Shown here piece after piece: positions 6,253 through 6,808 of a DNA stretch of 6,808 nucleotides. The notes below the pieces were generated by a model. That model saw only the letters and a program-made list of their open reading frames with translations. It did not search any database and was not told where the DNA came from. Position numbers and translations under genes: made by a program. Positions within the stretch are counted from its first letter, which is position 1. The number at the start of each line of letters is the position of its first letter. This DNA is from Candidatus Heimdallarchaeota archaeon (GTDB lineage Archaea; Asgardarchaeota; Heimdallarchaeia; Heimdallarchaeales; Kariarchaeaceae), in NCBI GenBank assembly GCA_027016475.1, contig JALUTL010000245.1, positions 4,367 to 11,174 of the forward strand, written 5' to 3'.

Positions 6253-6456
6253 ATGATGATGATGAAAAGCAAAGTACTCTTACTACCGCTGGCTTTAGTT
6301 AGCTGTTTGTCAATTGGTGCGGGTGAAAGCCAACCTAATGTTCTCTATTCCAGCTTCAACGGAGCCTTGTCCATACTTGCTTTGGCATCTTTGGGCTTTT
6401 CCCTTCCCCGATTTATTCGTAAAGAAAAATTAGAGAGCTCTTCATTGGAAAACTAA
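6253..6456 (+). CDS. Small predicted lipoprotein or two-TM membrane protein, 67 aa
   Basis: I do not recognise the family. The start is four tandem ATG codons, so the true initiation point is ambiguous. The N-terminus looks like a signal peptide: K5 and K7, a hydrophobic core VLLLPLALV (8-16), then a lipobox-like LVSC (15-18). Lipidation of C18 would leave about 50 residues. A second hydrophobic stretch (about 37-52, GALSILALASLGFSL) is followed by RFIRKEK, a positive patch that should stay in the cytoplasm. A two-helix hairpin is the alternative to a lipoprotein. The gene lies 57 nt after the topoisomerase stop with its own promoter-like signals, and its stop overlaps the stop of the opposing acidic-protein gene by 4 bases (6453-6456). 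That it is a gene is moderately likely. Confidence 0.6.
   Translation: MMMMKSKVLLLPLALVSCLSIGAGESQPNVLYSSFNGALSILALASLGFSLPRFIRKEKLESSSLEN
6421..6430 (-). terminator. Possible T-tract terminator of the acidic-protein gene
   Basis: The minus strand reads ATTTTTCTTT, 23-32 nt past the stop at 6453. It is encoded opposite the RKEK codons of the small membrane protein, the same arrangement as at the nurA/TPR boundary. Confidence 0.3.
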
Positions 6457-6808
6457 ATTGAGACGAAATCCAACTCATCATTTTCATCTTCTTCATCCTC
6501 CTCCCAATCCTCATCTTCGTTTATGACTACAACATCATAGTCATCCTCATTATCCTCATCGTCGAACTCATCATCCTCATCATCAAATTCTTCTTCAACG
6601 GTTACTTCAACGTCATAATCATCAATCGGATCGTTCAAATCTTCAACATAAAACTCTCCTTCATCCACGACGATCTCTATCTCATCATCTTCAACATCCT
6701 CTTCGTCAAGGCCCCAATCTTCCTCATCCTCAAAAATCACATCAAACTCGCTTTCCAGATCTCCTTCTTCAAAGGTGTCTTCTTTCTCCTCGTCCTCTTC
6801 ATAGTAGA
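6453..6808 (-). CDS. Extremely acidic protein, 5' end outside the window
   Basis: The reading frame stays open to the right edge, giving at least 117 residues; the in-frame GTG at 6740 is probably an internal valine. About 58% of the residues are Asp or Glu (68 of 117 by hand count), and the last 95 contain no Lys, Arg or His. A seven-residue unit, FDDEDDE then FDDEDNE, is repeated in tandem. Small aliphatic clusters (IEIVV, VEVTV, DVVVI) and Trp-containing DWG and DWEED break up the acid runs. It may be the tail of a larger protein or a stand-alone acidic factor, such as a DNA mimic or a chaperone for basic proteins (inference; no family recognised). The C-terminus is LDFVSI. The plus strand here is almost pure pyrimidine with TC(N) triplets. 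Confidence 0.75.
   Translation of the reverse strand, partial: YYEEDEEKEDTFEEGDLESEFDVIFEDEEDWGLDEEDVEDDEIEIVVDEGEFYVEDLNDPIDDYDVEVTVEEEFDDEDDEFDDEDNEDDYDVVVINEDEDWEEDEEDENDELDFVSI

Noticed and set aside
1..6808. CRISPR array, tRNA/rRNA genes, insertion sequences
   Set aside because: No regularly spaced repeats, no cloverleaf-like conserved TTCRA arm with matching stems and no transposase-like frame or terminal repeats were found by eye.

Overview
The window looks archaeal, and an Asgard archaeon (possibly Heimdallarchaeia-like) is my best guess. The reasons are a NurA-family nuclease, a topoisomerase III-type IA topoisomerase, TATA-like boxes about 25-32 nt upstream of ATG codons (a leaderless-transcript layout), few clear Shine-Dalgarno sites, a long soluble TPR protein and a small winged-helix protein. 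The domain-level call is reasonably firm. The lineage is inference from protein style only.

Layout, left to right: an unrecognised helical protein (48-584, +) meets a small winged-helix/PCI-like protein (585-932, -) tail to tail. A 131-nt divergent spacer leads to an aquaporin (1064-1747, +), then a TPR protein (1839-2975, +), which meets the NurA-like nuclease (2976-4073, -) tail to tail. A divergent spacer (4074-4302) carries several short palindromes and leads to a type IA topoisomerase (4303-6195, +). A small lipoprotein/membrane protein (6253-6456, +) follows. An extremely acidic protein (6453-6808, -) runs off the right edge. No stretch longer than 300 bases lacks a gene, and I see no RNA gene, transposon or CRISPR array.

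The nuclease and topoisomerase are divergently arranged and probably both act in DNA repair or recombination; the usual NurA partner HerA is not in the window. The nuclease keeps the three acidic metal ligands but seems to have lost a conserved C-terminal Tyr/His pair. Its 5' end shows signs of a one-base deletion. The topoisomerase has the catalytic Tyr but no zinc ribbons and an atypical TOPRIM signature. The aquaporin has a selectivity filter (His-Ile-Ala-Arg) like that of plant TIP channels.

Two window-wide patterns stand out. All three convergent gene pairs have stop codons that abut or overlap, so each terminator must lie inside the opposing gene. A 9-bp motif, GAGTTAAAT, occurs in three separate promoter regions.
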